Below, piece after piece: positions 1-11,162 of a stretch of 64,000 bases of DNA. The stretch is taken from the NCBI RefSeq assembly GCF_937616625.2, contig NC_065570.1, forward strand, positions 5,032,001 to 5,096,000, in the 5' to 3' direction. Position 1 is the stretch's first letter. Each line of letters starts with the position of its first letter. The notes beneath the pieces are model-generated. The model made no database searches. It had not been told where the DNA came from and saw only the letters and a list, made by a program, of their open reading frames with translations. Position numbers and translations under genes: made by a program. The DNA is from Mercurialis annua. Its lineage: Eukaryota; Streptophyta; Magnoliopsida; Malpighiales; Euphorbiaceae.

Positions 1-1328
1 CTAAATCGATGGCCTTCGAAATGTTCCCTCATCGCGAAATTCATCCCTTTTACGACCATTGGCACGCAATCCCCCTCGGATATGTGTGTCATGCACCTCG
101 TCCTTAAATTCCGGAAGCGGCCGATGTATTTTTCGACGGATTCGCTGGGTAGTTGCGAAATCCTCGCGAGATCGGCCAAGGTAACATCTGGTGGTGCTCT
201 GTAAAATTCTTCGTGGAATTTTATTTCAAGGTCTTTCCACGTATCGATCGAGTTGGGCGATAGGTGGGAGTACCACGTGAACGCCACCTTGGTGAGAGAG
301 CTGGCAAATAAACGTAGTTTCCAGAAGTCGTGGGCCCCTGCTTCTCCACATTGGGCAGAGAATCGTGCGATGTGTTCCACCGTGGATTGGCTTTTCTCTT
401 CTCCTGAGAATAAACTGAATTCGGGCACTTTGTACCCCCTAGGGAATGGGTATAGTTTGTCGATCCAATCCGGGTATGGCTTCATGTACGACGGCCGAGG
501 CATCGACCTGACGTCAACCCCTAATTTCTCCAGTTCATCTAGCAACTGCCCCCGATTGTATAAGTTGTTGTCTCCCATGGGGGCGTTGTCGCTACCGTAG
601 AGATTATCCTGTGGCGATTGCAGGTTTGGGTATTGTTGCCCTGGCAACTGGTCGTTGCCTTGGTATCTTCCGGCTCCCAGGCCGGGCAGGTCATTGCCCT
701 GGTGTCGAGTCGCTCCGGTACCAGTACCATCGCCCCCTTGGAATCGCCCTGCTCCTGAAGATGGCTGATCGCCCATTTGAAATCGTCCGGCTCCTGACGA
801 AGAAGGATCGGTCCTAACACCTGTGTCTCCTTCTGGGCGAGTTAACAATCGTACCGATCCATAAGTGAAACCGGTTTTACTTGGTGATTGCCCTGCATCG
901 GCCGAACTACCGAGACCGCCATTTCTTTGCGCTGTCGAGGTATAATCGGCCCTTCGGTGATTCTGATCGGTCACTGATTGTCCCGAAAAGATCTTCCCCA
1001 GATTGTCCATTGAGCTTGTCAAGTTGTTCAAATTCTTCACAATCGACTGCTGAACGACCGCCTGGTCGGCCAATATTCCTTTTAAGGCGTTGGACATCTG
1101 TTGCATCGCTCCGTCAAACATCTGCCGATTTTCCTGAGCTATTTCGTCTCTCATTATGGTAAAATCGGCCCTAGACAGCGACGGGCGAGTGGGTGGTATT
1201 TCTCGGGAAAATTCGTCGAACTCTTTCTCCACGTCATCGCCTTCCATGGATTTGTTGCTTACAGAAGTCACGTCGGGTATCGTATTCTGAACCCTTTTGT
1301 TCTGTGACTGCTTATCGCCTTTCGCCAT
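1..1328 (-). CDS. Ty3/gypsy retrotransposon Gag, N-terminal part (runs off the window)
   Basis: The minus strand is open without a stop from the ATG at 1328 to the window edge (442 codons). The N-terminal ~240 residues are polar and low-complexity, with four imperfect copies of a GAGRFQ.GD-like unit around residues 185-230. From about residue 290 the Gag core is recognisable: FSLFSGEEKSQSTVEHI, then FSAQCGEAG, AFTWYSHLSPNSI and a tail of the type ESVEKYIGRFRNLRTRC. In the family this domain assembles the virus-like particle. The ATG lies 131 bases inside the primer binding site, as expected for the first ORF of an LTR element. Lineage is uncertain; the primer site and Gag type suggest the non-chromodomain Tat/Ogre side. 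Protease and pol, if present, lie outside the window. Confidence 0.87.
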   Translation of the reverse strand, partial: MAKGDKQSQNKRVQNTIPDVTSVSNKSMEGDDVEKEFDEFSREIPPTRPSLSRADFTIMRDEIAQENRQMFDGAMQQMSNALKGILADQAVVQQSIVKNLNNLTSSMDNLGKIFSGQSVTDQNHRRADYTSTAQRNGGLGSSADAGQSPSKTGFTYGSVRLLTRPEGDTGVRTDPSSSGAGRFQMGDQPSSGAGRFQGGDGTGTGATRHQGNDLPGLGAGRYQGNDQLPGQQYPNLQSPQDNLYGSDNAPMGDNNLYNRGQLLDELEKLGVDVRSMPRPSYMKPYPDWIDKLYPFPRGYKVPEFSLFSGEEKSQSTVEHIARFSAQCGEAGAHDFWKLRLFASSLTKVAFTWYSHLSPNSIDTWKDLEIKFHEEFYRAPPDVTLADLARISQLPSESVEKYIGRFRNLRTRCMTHISEGDCVPMVVKGMNFAMREHFEGHRF

Positions 1329-1458
1329 GATGGTAATGATCTCTGGATCTGGGTGCTCTATTTCTCCGAATTTCCTTTGAAGTTTTGCTCGGCTTTGAGA
1401 CCGAGTTTCCCTGTAATCGTCTGGAAAAACTCCGGTTTTTGTGCTGACCATAAACTGT

Positions 1459-1475
1459 CCCCAGTGGAGTCGCCA
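1459..1475 (-). promoter_or_regulatory. Primer binding site of the first gypsy element
   Basis: Read on the minus strand this is TGGCGACTCCACTGGGG, five bases inside the end of the LTR. Such a TGG-starting sequence just inside the 5' LTR is where a cellular tRNA primes reverse transcription. The sequence resembles the primer site I associate with Ogre/Tat elements (tRNA-Arg), but the tRNA identity is from memory. Confidence 0.7.
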
Positions 1476-1480
1476 AAAGA

Positions 1481-2098
1481 TGTTCGCTAGATTTTCACCT
1501 TGCTCAAACCTTTGAATTTATTAATGGGTAACTTTAGGTACTGATGCTTTAACCGGTATGATTCTAGATGAGGTAAACATGATTTGAATGACGTAACCCT
1601 AATTCAAGTGACGTAACTCGAATTCAAGTAACGTTGTTCAAATTGTGAATGACGTCGCCGCCGTTCGATTAAACTAACAGTATTAATCTGGGAATCCTGA
1701 GATCCAAGCGAGATTAATGTCAATTCTACTCCTAAACTAAGATTCAATCCGGAGATTGGGATAAAAAGCCTGAGCTTTGGTTTTTGATTAATGATGTGTT
1801 GATGAAAAAATAATAATACAAAACTACTGACTATTTATAGGGAACAAACCCTAATAAAGAGACCTAATTCTAATGAGATTCTATCTCCTAATTAATGAAG
1901 AAAAAACTAAATAATAAAAAGGCTAAAATAAATATAGTTCCTGTTTGGCTGAAATCCCCTATGAGCCCATTCAGCTTTTCTCACTCAGTTCTGGGGTCAG
2001 TCACTTTCTTTCCAGATCTCTGGGCCGGTGCAAACAGAAGTAAAAGTATTTACAATATAAAGATAGCAACTCCTCATCACAATGAGAGAGTGATATCA
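1481..2098 (-). mobile_element. 5' LTR of the first gypsy element, outer end uncertain
   Basis: The inner end is well placed: plus-strand TGTTCGCTAG at 1481 begins right after the spacer next to the primer site. A TATA box (CTATAAATAG on the minus strand) lies at about 1832-1842, giving a transcription start near 1810. The outer end is a guess at the CA of TGATATCA at 2097-2098. The partner LTR is outside the window, so neither length nor target duplication can be checked. Confidence 0.55.
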
Positions 2099-2163
2099 AA
2101 ATCAAATGATGATACTATAAAACAGTCATCGAATAGGACTTTTTGACTATCAGATGAGCCACC

Positions 2164-2166
<3 letters not shown>

Positions 2167-2248
<82 letters not shown>
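2167..2248. repeat. (AT)n microsatellite, about 41 units
   Basis: An uninterrupted run of alternating A and T lies just outside the LTR of the first gypsy element. It should be highly polymorphic in length and prone to assembly slippage. Confidence 0.97.
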
Positions 2249-2249
<1 letters not shown>

Positions 2250-2489
2250 TAACCGAAAAATTAAACTGAAACTAATTGTCACTTCAGCTCTCATCATCAA
2301 TACAAAAATTTGAATTGTACTCGTTTCTTTAATGATGAGAAGATACTATAGTAACAATTTCTTCATATGTGTCTAAAATTTTGAACTACAAATCCTGTTA
2401 ATTTAAAAGATAATAATGAAACCCTTTTATACTTTCAAATAAAATTATTATAGTTGACAAATGTATGTATAGTATAATAATAATTTTTC

Positions 2490-3441
2490 GATAATTATAA
2501 CAAAATATTTTAAAAATCACCAATCTTTTAACTTTTTCAAGAGTATTTTAATTTTGTAAAATCGTCAATTCTACTCTATTTTGTATTTTCGACTTTTAAT
2601 TGTACATTAAATTTTCAATTTTGGACGATTTTTTTTGTATTTAAATGATGAAATTATTCATATAACCAAAAAAAAATTATTTCCTTCTCAAAAAATACAA
2701 ATATGTCCTCAATCTTTAAAATCTAACTTAAAATCATAATTTATTTTGGACTAATCAAAAAGGTTAATTACCAACGGTTCGTATAAGCGTTGGCCAACAA
2801 ACTGGCAAGGTCATGGGCTCAATCTCTTCACAAACGCTCACCCTCTCTAATTATTAAAAAAATTAAATAAATTTATTAAAAATATAATTAAATTTATTAA
2901 AAATATTAGAAATCATCAAATTAATTTCATTTGGAGTCCTCATCTAAACCCCTCCCTCCGACCTGGTTCGTCTTGCTCTATAGAAGACGAACATAGGCTC
3001 GTCTTCCACTTGTCTTCCATAGAGGAAGACGAGTCAAATCTGGTTCGTCTTGAAAAAGACGAACGATTAGTCGGGGGATGGCGGTGGGTCGGAATAGGAC
3101 GACGACAGAATTGGAGGCGTTTAAATATCGCATTAAATATAAAAAAATATCATTAATTTATATTAAATAAAAATTATTATTATTTGTTATCATTATTTGA
3201 ATTTGTGGGAAAAAAAATCTTTTTTTATATTTATAACATTCAAAACTATTTAAAATATATGCTAAATATGAAATATTAATTTGAATTTTTTTCGAATGAA
3301 AAAGAGGTCAATTTAATATTTTAAAAAGAACAATTGAAAGTTAAAAACTTAAAATAGAGTAAACTTGATGATTTCATAAATTGGGATACAATTAATAAAT
3401 TTAAAAATTGGTGTTTTTTGAGATATTTTACTGTAATTATC
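2490..3441. mobile_element. Non-autonomous Mutator-like element with long terminal inverted repeats
   Basis: The first ~120 bases, starting GATAATTATAACAAAATAT, match the reverse complement of the last ~130 bases, starting GATAATTACAGTAAAATAT. The match continues through CACCAAT, TACTCTATTTT and AATTGT, with roughly three quarters of positions agreeing by eye. Long TIRs on a 952-bp element without an ORF fit a non-autonomous MULE. I could not find the 9-bp target duplication, so age or exact ends are uncertain. The interior holds three GTCTTC/GAAGAC hairpins (2966-3064) and, near 2766-2835, a stretch resembling a tRNA-derived SINE head (GGCAAGGTCATGGGCTCAA). Confidence 0.6.
2966..3064. repeat. 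Cluster of three perfect hairpins built on GTCTTC/GAAGAC
   Basis: GTTCGTCTT (2966-2974) pairs with AAGACGAAC (2984-2992). CTCGTCTTCC (2998-3007) pairs with GGAAGACGAG (3024-3033). GTTCGTCTT (3043-3051) pairs again with AAGACGAAC (3056-3064). All stems are perfect, 9-10 bp, in the middle of the Mutator-like element. No function is recognised. Confidence 0.85.
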
Positions 3442-4156
3442 ATAGATTTGAAATATGGATGAGACATTTTGCAACGGTCAGTATCATCCAATTTGAATCA
3501 AATAACGATTTTTTTTTTGAATATCAAATAATGAATTAATAAGGCATTGGATCAAATTATTGAAGAGTGGCTTCCCGTGATTCACTAGCAATATCTTAAT
3601 ATCACCGTTAGAATTTGAATACATTTATTGCACAATTATTACGATATTGCCATCATTTTAATGAGGTGTTATATTATGAATGGCTTATTCTATAGATGAT
3701 GTGGTAGACTCGGTCTACCTAAAAATTTCTCTATTATTTTATAGCACTCAGAGTTAGTGATGAAGACAGATCACATGCAGTTCAATTTAAAATTTAAAAT
3801 ATAAAATCATAAAAAATTGATACTAAAAAATAAAAACTATTAAATTATTAAATATAAAGTACAACTAAAAATGAAAAAATAAACACTACAATATTTAGAA
3901 ATTATAGCTTTCTAATTGGAAGCAATTATGTCATATGGGTCTTCATCTTCTAAGTTGTAAGATAATTTCACCATCAATATTTTTAAAGATTTCTTTTTGT
4001 AAAACATACGGGACAATTATTCATAAATTAATTTTCTATTTTATTTCACAAATATGTCTTGTTGATATTCATATCTGAAAACACTTTTTCAACTGTTGCA
4101 GACTCAATTGACAATGTTAGTACAATCGAGTAAATAAATAACTCAAAGGAGAGGTA
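3442..4156. other. AT-rich spacer, nothing recognised
   Basis: No ORF of useful length, RNA gene or element ends were found here. The sequence is A/T homopolymer-rich, like the rest of the local intergenic DNA. Confidence 0.6.
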
Positions 4157-4164
4157 CTTGAGAT

Positions 4165-4460
4165 CAGTGTTTTAAACACCGAACCAGACGGTCAAATCGG
4201 TTAAACCGGAAAACGGCTAATGATCTTGTTTAAAACCACAATAACTGGATCTTTTGGTAGAACCGGATTGGATCGGATTGAACAGGTAAAAAACCGAATG
4301 TTGAAATGATGAACTGGAGGTCGAACCGGTAAAAAACCGGTGAATAACTTTTTTCAAAATTTATCAAACTAGTTGAACCGACCATTGATCTAGTTCAACC
4401 AGTTGAATTGAGAATCATTGGCCTCACAAATTCGGCATTGGTTCAGTTTTTAAAATGCTG
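4165..4460. mobile_element. hAT-type MITE with 8-bp target duplication CTTGAGAT
   Basis: The 296-bp element begins CAGTGTTTTAAACACCGAAC and ends with the approximate reverse complement (GGTTCAGTTTTTAAAATGCTG). It is flanked by perfect direct repeats CTTGAGAT at 4157-4164 and 4461-4468. An 8-bp duplication with short inverted ends is the hAT signature. The interior is rich in AACCGG/CCGGTT-type words and has no ORF, so it depends on a transposase elsewhere. Confidence 0.88.
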
Positions 4461-4468
4461 CTTGAGAT

Positions 4469-5180
4469 AATGGAGAGCATGCACACCTAATCGAAAGCGC
4501 ATCAGGTGGGTTAGCATGGAGGAAAGGAACTACTTCCTTTAGTTGGATTTTAATACTTGGGTGTTTGTTCGGGGATTGAATTTTAGTTGCTACGAAAGAT
4601 TAAGAATAACGGGAAAATAAATTATAAAGATTCTTGTATTTTGTAATTTTGATAATTAAAAATATAAAATATTATCTTTAATAAAAATATAATTTGGAAG
4701 ATCAATAATTATTTTTTTGACAGAGATAGACCTATTGTACTTGTTAGAGGTGGTTAGAGGTAATTAATTTATATATTTATTTTTAATTTCAGCCCACTGA
4801 CTGCAGATGTCTGGGTCGAATCTAGAACTTTTGAAGGATATTATAGGAGCTTCGGCAAACAGGTCAAAGCTCCCCGACTATCAATAAAACACTTGATTAC
4901 AAATATTTATATGGACACAAAATATTTAATAGTTTGAATTGAGAAAAAAGAAAGATATTTTGCGTTTTAAATAGTTGAAATTAAAAATTATGTTAAAATC
5001 ATAAAATAACCTAAAATGCATGATATGTTTTACTATTAACCTTAAAATTAATAGATGAGTGGAAAAAGCCACTCTATGCCCATAATATTATATACTATAG
5101 GTTTTTAAACTTTTTTTCATTCAATAAAGTCTTTATTAGGAGGTTTATGTTCAAATTTGTATTTTTTTTATCATGTATAA
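4469..5180. other. AT-rich spacer, nothing recognised
   Basis: Short stretches of higher GC near 4790-4880 do not encode a recognisable protein and no element ends were seen. Confidence 0.5.
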
Positions 5181-5520
5181 ATAAATTTTATTGTCTTTAT
5201 CCTCTTGTGTTTGATTTTGTTAGTTCTTTTAAGAAACTTTAGCATTCCTTCGAGCTTTAGATCCAAATTCTCATAGGTCTAACAAAATTAAAAGGTTGTA
5301 GATCTATCTTTCTAGAATGTTATTGAAAAAGAAAATTGAAAATACTAAACTCCATCAGATAGAGCATATTATTTGTCAAATTGGAAGAAGAATTATCCAA
5401 ATACCCCATCCAACGGAAACATATTTCATCATTGAATTAATTTTTCAGGATTCATGTCATATATTTTTCTTATCTTTGATTTATTTTTTTGTTTATTTTA
5501 GATTGTTGTTTATTATTTAG
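5180..5520 (+). repeat. Dispersed repeat, relative of 27590-27960
   Basis: The stretch CAAATTCTCATAGGTCTA followed by GGTTGTAGATCTATC matches CAAATTCTTGTAGATCTA followed by GGTTGTGGATCTATT near 27705-27760. Similarity fades over about 300 bases on either side. The family is unidentified. A 67-codon ORF here (5317-5520) looks non-coding. Confidence 0.5.
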
Positions 5521-5749
5521 TGTTTTAATTTTGAAAGATCATATTTTATCCTTTGTGATGAAAAATGCTATTTAATCCAATATTTTATACCTCCTCTAAT
5601 GTCATTCCTTACGTGGTAAGTTTTAATTTGCTCAATTCCTATCCAAAAATATATTCTTTAAATTCTTTCACTCTGTTATTATCAAAGTTAGACAGTACAG
5701 TAAAAAAGGACAAAAGTGTTGGATTAAATAGCATTACTTTTTTGTGATA

Positions 5750-7770
5750 CAACTTTTGTTATTTATACCATCATATTTTTAAATGAATTTTAATTTTGAA
5801 AATAAAAATAAAAAATAGATGAATGATACGATTTGTACTTAAACTTAAAAAGATTTTATGTCTGGTTTGACATTCTTGATCTTATAAGATTGTAACTTTG
5901 TTGTCACTTATTTTTGCCCAGGTGGCATTTGCTAGCTCACAATTATATTGCACGTCTTAATATTATCTTTTGTTTGGTTGAAATTCTTTTAGTCTAATTT
6001 CCATTAACCATAATAAAACTATATATATATAAACAGTTTTCAACGTATTGAATAAACTATTTGGAAAGAGATGATGGAAACTATAAAAATAGTCATTGAA
6101 TAGGAATATAATAACCACCAAGGATCACTTAGATATAATTATAAGCAAAAATAAAAATTACTAGATCTAAAAAATTAATAGATCTATATCAATCTAAACC
6201 CTATAATAAATTGCAAACATTTAAATATATCAAAATAATCTGTAACCGCCAGAATATACCAGAGATGCCGATTCAGATATCGAAGAAGTCGAGGAAGTTG
6301 TCAAATACGCTGAAAAACGCCGAAGATGCAAGGAAAACCAAATGAAGATAAAAGTAGGACCCATAAAAAATAAAATAAAAACCCAATTTAGGGTGAAAAA
6401 ATATAATGAAATTCAAGAACAAAAGACCCCAAAAAATTACGATTTATTAAAAGGAAATCACTTATTTATTGCGAGATGAAAGTTTTAGATAAATATGAAA
6501 TTTACGTAGGTGATTTTGGCGAAAAAATGGCCAAAACCACCTCCCTCAAGGGTGCGCAGCGCTAGTTAGGAGAAAAGTAGGGTTTAGGTAAAGAGAAAAA
6601 AAGTTGGGTTTTGTTGAAACTCTATAATAGGATATATCTGTTTTTTTTTTAATGAATATATCTGTTTCTTTTGCACTTACTTATTAATCAGATTGAAATT
6701 TTTACTTATATTTATAACCTTGCTCATGATTTTTATCGAATTCAGCTCGATATAAAATTTGTCTCTCTAAATTTTAACTAAATCTTGAATTTTTTCTATG
6801 AAGAAATTGTAACTTTCGAGTTTAAACCAAAATTTACATTTTATTCATTGATATGTTTGCATTTATATATGTTTTTCTAGTTTTTTTTTAATAAAACTAC
6901 TATGGACTTTGAATTTTGTGTATTTTTATTAAATTTGGAGTTTTGTTTGTGCAGAATCTTAAATTGTTTAAAACTATTTTAGCGTTTATTTGAGATTTAA
7001 GTTCAAGATTTTTGAAGATTCAAGATTTCTTTAAAGGTTAATTGAAATATAATACGAAATGAAACAAATTATAAAATTTCTACATGTTAAATAGTGCACG
7101 AGATATTTTCAGTTCACTTTGCACGATCAAAATTTTCTCATATAATCTTTGAGTTACTTATTTTATTTATAGTCTAGTAAATTAAATGTTAGGGTTAATT
7201 TGATACTCTTATTTTTTGAAATATTTTTACTTATGTACTTCAGTTTTACCTATTAATCTTTTGATAAAATACTCAAAAACAAACCAAACAATCAATCTAT
7301 GTTTATTCATATACGATTGCATTTCAAATTAATTTTGAACTTAAAATTTAGGTTTAATCGTTTAAAAATATTTTTTTTATTTTTTTATTAATTATGAATC
7401 CTTGTAAAAACGTTAATTTTGCATCAAAATTTATAAATATATTTTAATTATAGTCAACTGGAAATAGTTATTAAAAAACGAGCATTTTTTATTTTTTATT
7501 TATAACCGGATCCTCTACATTTTCTCAATTGAGAAATACTTTACAATGGACAAAATTAAAAAATTAGACATAAATAAAATTGAAAGAATTTCTTTTTAAA
7601 TTAGATAATTAACTATAATTGAGATTTACTTATCAAAATTATATCAAAGTTAATAATTTAAAAAGGCTGAATTATAAATGAAAAACAAGAACAAAAAGTT
7701 TGAATTTTTTGACTAAACTTAAAATCTAACATTTCCTGAGCTTGTACTCTTTTTATTCCATTTTAAAAGT
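5750..7770. other. AT-rich spacer with one GC-richer fragment
   Basis: Most of this stretch is featureless. About 6240-6610 is less AT-rich and carries frame-broken, protein-like codons, so it may be an old transposon or gene fragment. I could not assign it. Confidence 0.45.
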
Positions 7771-7777
7771 CTCATTT

Positions 7778-8606
7778 TATTAAATTCCATCTTAAAACGA
7801 ATTGGTGTTAAATGGAAATACGCAATCAATATTTAAACATATGTCCATTCACACGCATAACAAATATGAGATATTCCCACTTCAGTCCCCTTTATGCATA
7901 GCGTGTCCTAACTGAGCAATCAATCCCTCCTCACGCATCTCATGTGAGCCGGGCTAAATTCAAATTGTGTGAATGGGCAAGTCTCTAATGCCATGTTAGA
8001 TTCCATCTTAACCAATTGGTATTAAGTGGAGATACCACATTAATATTTAAACACATGTACATTCACACATACAAATAATGTGAGTTTTTCCACTTCAACA
8101 CTCCCCTTCACGCATAGTGTGTCAGGGCCGAGTAACAAATCCCCCTCAAACTTTACGTGGGCTGGCTCAAATTGTGCAATGGACAAGGCTCAGATACCAT
8201 GTTAGATTCCATCTTAAATCCAATTGGTGTTAAGTGGAGAGACACAACCGATATATAAACACATATCTACTCGTACACATAACCAATATGAGATTTTCTA
8301 CTTCAACACTACCCTTCATACGTAGTGTGTCCGGACCGAGCAACAAATCCCCCTCACGCTTTGCATGGGGCTGAATTTACATTCCGACTTCTTATAGTTC
8401 AAGTAAAGGATGAGAGGTACCCTAAATGTGTGCGGTGGTACTCCTTATTTCCAGAAAATATGGAAAAATTCAAATTATGTGAATGAAAAATATTATGATA
8501 CCGTGTTACATTTCATTTTAAAACCAATTGGTGTTAAGTGGAGGTGTCCAATCAATATTTAAACATATGTCCACCACAATTAATATGGGATACTCCTATT
8601 TCAACA
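7778..8606 (-). mobile_element. Tandem TRIM array: four short LTRs and three internal domains
   Basis: Read on the minus strand, a ~107-bp LTR starts TGTTGAAGTGG and ends GGAATCTAACA. Copies lie at 7778-7887, 7994-8100, 8200-8308 and 8504-8606. They alternate with internal segments of 106, 99 and 195 bp. Where preserved, the segment next to the LTR reads TGGTATCTGAGCC, an initiator-tRNA-Met primer site, and the far side carries the purine tract GAAGGGGAG. Short LTRs, a PBS, a PPT and no coding space define a terminal-repeat retrotransposon in miniature. The outer flanks CATTT (7773-7777) and GATTT (8607-8611) could be one decayed 5-bp target duplication around the whole array. Confidence 0.85.
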
Positions 8607-8611
8607 GATTT

Positions 8612-9240
8612 GTTTTTATACACAAATTTAAAAAATATTTACTATCTTTATCTTTTCATGTTTCACCCCTATTAATGATAGTGGATTTTTTTATTGGATC
8701 TTTTTAAAATTACTAAATAAAGAATAAAATAGAATTTTAATTAACAACATATTTTAAAAATAAAAATAAATTTTTTTAAATGGTATATCTTGAAATGGAA
8801 TATGAAACTCTTTAAAAGGTAAATTTAAAAATAGAATCTGAGATTTTTCAAATGTAAGGAAGACTAATAGAAAATTTGACGAGCTATCTTAATTTGGATA
8901 AAAACAAAATCCTGAAACAATATTTTGAAAAGGCAAGTTGTCAATACCTAAATAAAGACCAATGACATTATGATCCATTGACTGAAAGTGAGGTTAAATA
9001 TTGTAAGTGGTTTTGGTTCAATTACAAAAGACAACTTCAAAATTTAAAGAAGTTATTTGAAAATGAAGAATATAAAGAAAGATGATTATACTTGAATAGT
9101 AAAGTTTATAAATGTTATTTGCAACGTCATTTTTTGTTGGATTTTTATCTTTTAAATTTTTTTATTTTGAAATTTGACAATTAATAAAAAGTGTTCTAAT
9201 TATCATCATAAGTGTATATGATCATTATGAAACACTAAAA
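8612..9240. other. AT-rich spacer, nothing recognised
   Basis: Only short A/T-rich words are visible, with no ORF or element boundary. Confidence 0.55.
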
Positions 9241-9289
9241 TCAACAAAAACAACAATTTAACGACAAATTACATTTCAAGTGAAGGAGT

Positions 9290-9600
9290 TCCAAAAGGTC
9301 TTTTTGCGGGGGCAAACTTCCTACTTCAAGGGGGCGAACGAGAGTCTTGGGGCACAACTTGTGTCCTTCATTGGCAAGATCTTTCTTCTGTCTCAAAATA
9401 AAAGTTATTCATATTAGTTCGCAGGGGGGAACTAAGAGTTCCAGTGCGCATAATGTATGACGTTAAAGGTTGCAACAGACACATTTGAATCCCCAATAAA
9501 CTCCTAAGACGTCTCAAGTATGCGTTGGAAGATTTAGCCTAACAGCTAGTTCGCTGGGGCTAACTCCTAATTTGCGGGCACGAACTAGGCTATCTCTACA
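9290..9600. repeat. G-rich island with repeated GTTCGC-GGGG-GAACT motif
   Basis: Five related words built as TTCGC-GGGG-GAAC occur at about 9300, 9337, 9417, 9549 and 9571 (for example GTTCGCAGGGGGGAACT and GTTCGCTGGGGCTAACT). Each is an imperfect palindrome around a G run. Composition differs sharply from the AT-rich flanks, so this may be part of an old LTR, but no ends or primer site were found. Confidence 0.4.
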
Positions 9601-10603
9601 CTTTACTTTTTACTCAATGTACAAAGGAGAGGGTTATTTTGCATAAGAATAAGAGTGTTTATCCGTACAACCGTTGCGCCACGTCAATTTTACAACAAGC
9701 CAATGAGCATTTGTAATTGGAAATCTTTTAATATTTTTTATCATTCAATTTTCCACGTGTCTAACGCACTATTGGTTTGTTGCATGAATGACATGATACA
9801 ACGTTTGTGTTGTATAATTTTTCTGAGAATAAATAAATACTCATTATCAATGTTTCAAGGTAAGAAACAACAACAATAAGATTACACTCTCTTAAATCTT
9901 CCTTTCAAAATCACATTTTATATATAACACATTGTTTGAATGTTTATTATTTGTAATTTTAAGTAAACTTGTAAACTCTATTGTAGTTAGGAATTAGAAG
10001 TTATATAGCATGATATTGAATTAGAAAACACTAAGTTCAATACGTACTTGTGAAAATACCAAATTTGGAGTTGGCTTGTAAAACAACATGCTGCCTGGGT
10101 TACCATATATAATACCCACTCCGTTCTTTTTTACATGTCAATTTTTAGCAAAACACACATATTACAAAGTCATTAAAAATGTGTTGCCGTATTCCACTTA
10201 TGTATTATATCATAACCCAACGAGACTATCAACCAAGAGCAGAATTACTCTTGGATGAAAGTAGGTTTCATCTCGGACCAAAATTACATATATTAAAATT
10301 GGAGTTAGGTTTGCAATGAATTTAGCATTAAAAGGAGATCAAACTCGAGCTGTCGAAAAATTAAAAATGAAACATAAATTGAGCTCAAGTTTACAAAATA
10401 TCATGGATCCATTGTTGTTTGACAATGTAATGTCTATATTGAATCTCAGAATTTAACTTCCAATGCTCTTTAAAAAATAATAATTAAGTTAAGAGTTGCT
10501 CATTCACAATTCTTGAATCAAGACATGCCATTCTAGAGAGTGAAAGCCCAAACATCAATCCCAAACCCAATCAAAGCCCAAATTCAATAAAAATGAAAGC
10601 CCA

Positions 10604-10654
10604 TGGGCCAACAAATACAAACCCTAAACGAGTGGGTGGAGACCGGATATAAAG
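10604..10654 (+). promoter_or_regulatory. Core promoter of the DUF1639 gene: site II-like box, telo-box, TATA
   Basis: TGGGCC (10604-10609), AAACCCTAA (10619-10627) and ATATAAAG (10647-10654) lie in order, about 510 bp upstream of the first long-ORF ATG. Telo-boxes with TGGGCC/GGCCCA motifs are known in plant promoters of growth-related genes. A transcription start near 10680 is inferred. A four-codon uORF begins at 10814. Confidence 0.6.
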
Positions 10655-11162
10655 CTGGTTATCTACCACACTCACAACCAAAACCAAATCCTTTTCTTTT
10701 CATTTCACAATAAAACAGTAACCAAAACTTGGGCTTTGAGAAGGGTTTTCCCACACAAAGCCTACTACTCCAATCTCACCCTCCATTTCTCAATCCAACG
10801 GCCACGAATAATGAGCAGTTATTAAATTAATTAATTTCGGCCCTGGCCATCGTTAAGAGAGATAAATAAATAGCAGAGTGAGGGATACAGAGAAGAAGAT
10901 AACACAGCAGCAGCACAACCAAGACGAAGAAAGAAAAGGGAGAGATTTGTGTGTGTTTTGTGAGAAAATCACACAAAAACCATCTTTTCTTCACTCACAA
11001 GCAAAATCTAAACACCAAAAAGTTAGCCAAAAGAACAAAAACAAATTTTGTTTGAGATACACTGAGAGAGAAGCAGAGTTGGTTGTGTGCAATCCAGGAT
11101 TTTAACGATCTGGGATTGCTTTTTTTTCTTTGTGAAAATTTGGTTTCATAAGTTTTCCTGTC

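Noticed and set aside
253..600. 115-codon plus-strand ORF
   Set aside because: It overlaps the minus-strand Gag frame, which has clear domain motifs.
2115..2300. ORF with alternating Tyr-Ile
   Set aside because: It is translation of the (AT)n microsatellite.
2766..2835. Functional tRNA gene
   Set aside because: Only a B-box-like word is present; no cloverleaf could be formed, so at best a SINE remnant.
10878..11105. 75-codon ORF in the DUF1639 leader as a uORF
   Set aside because: It starts at GTG, contains no ATG and lies in purine-rich 5' UTR.
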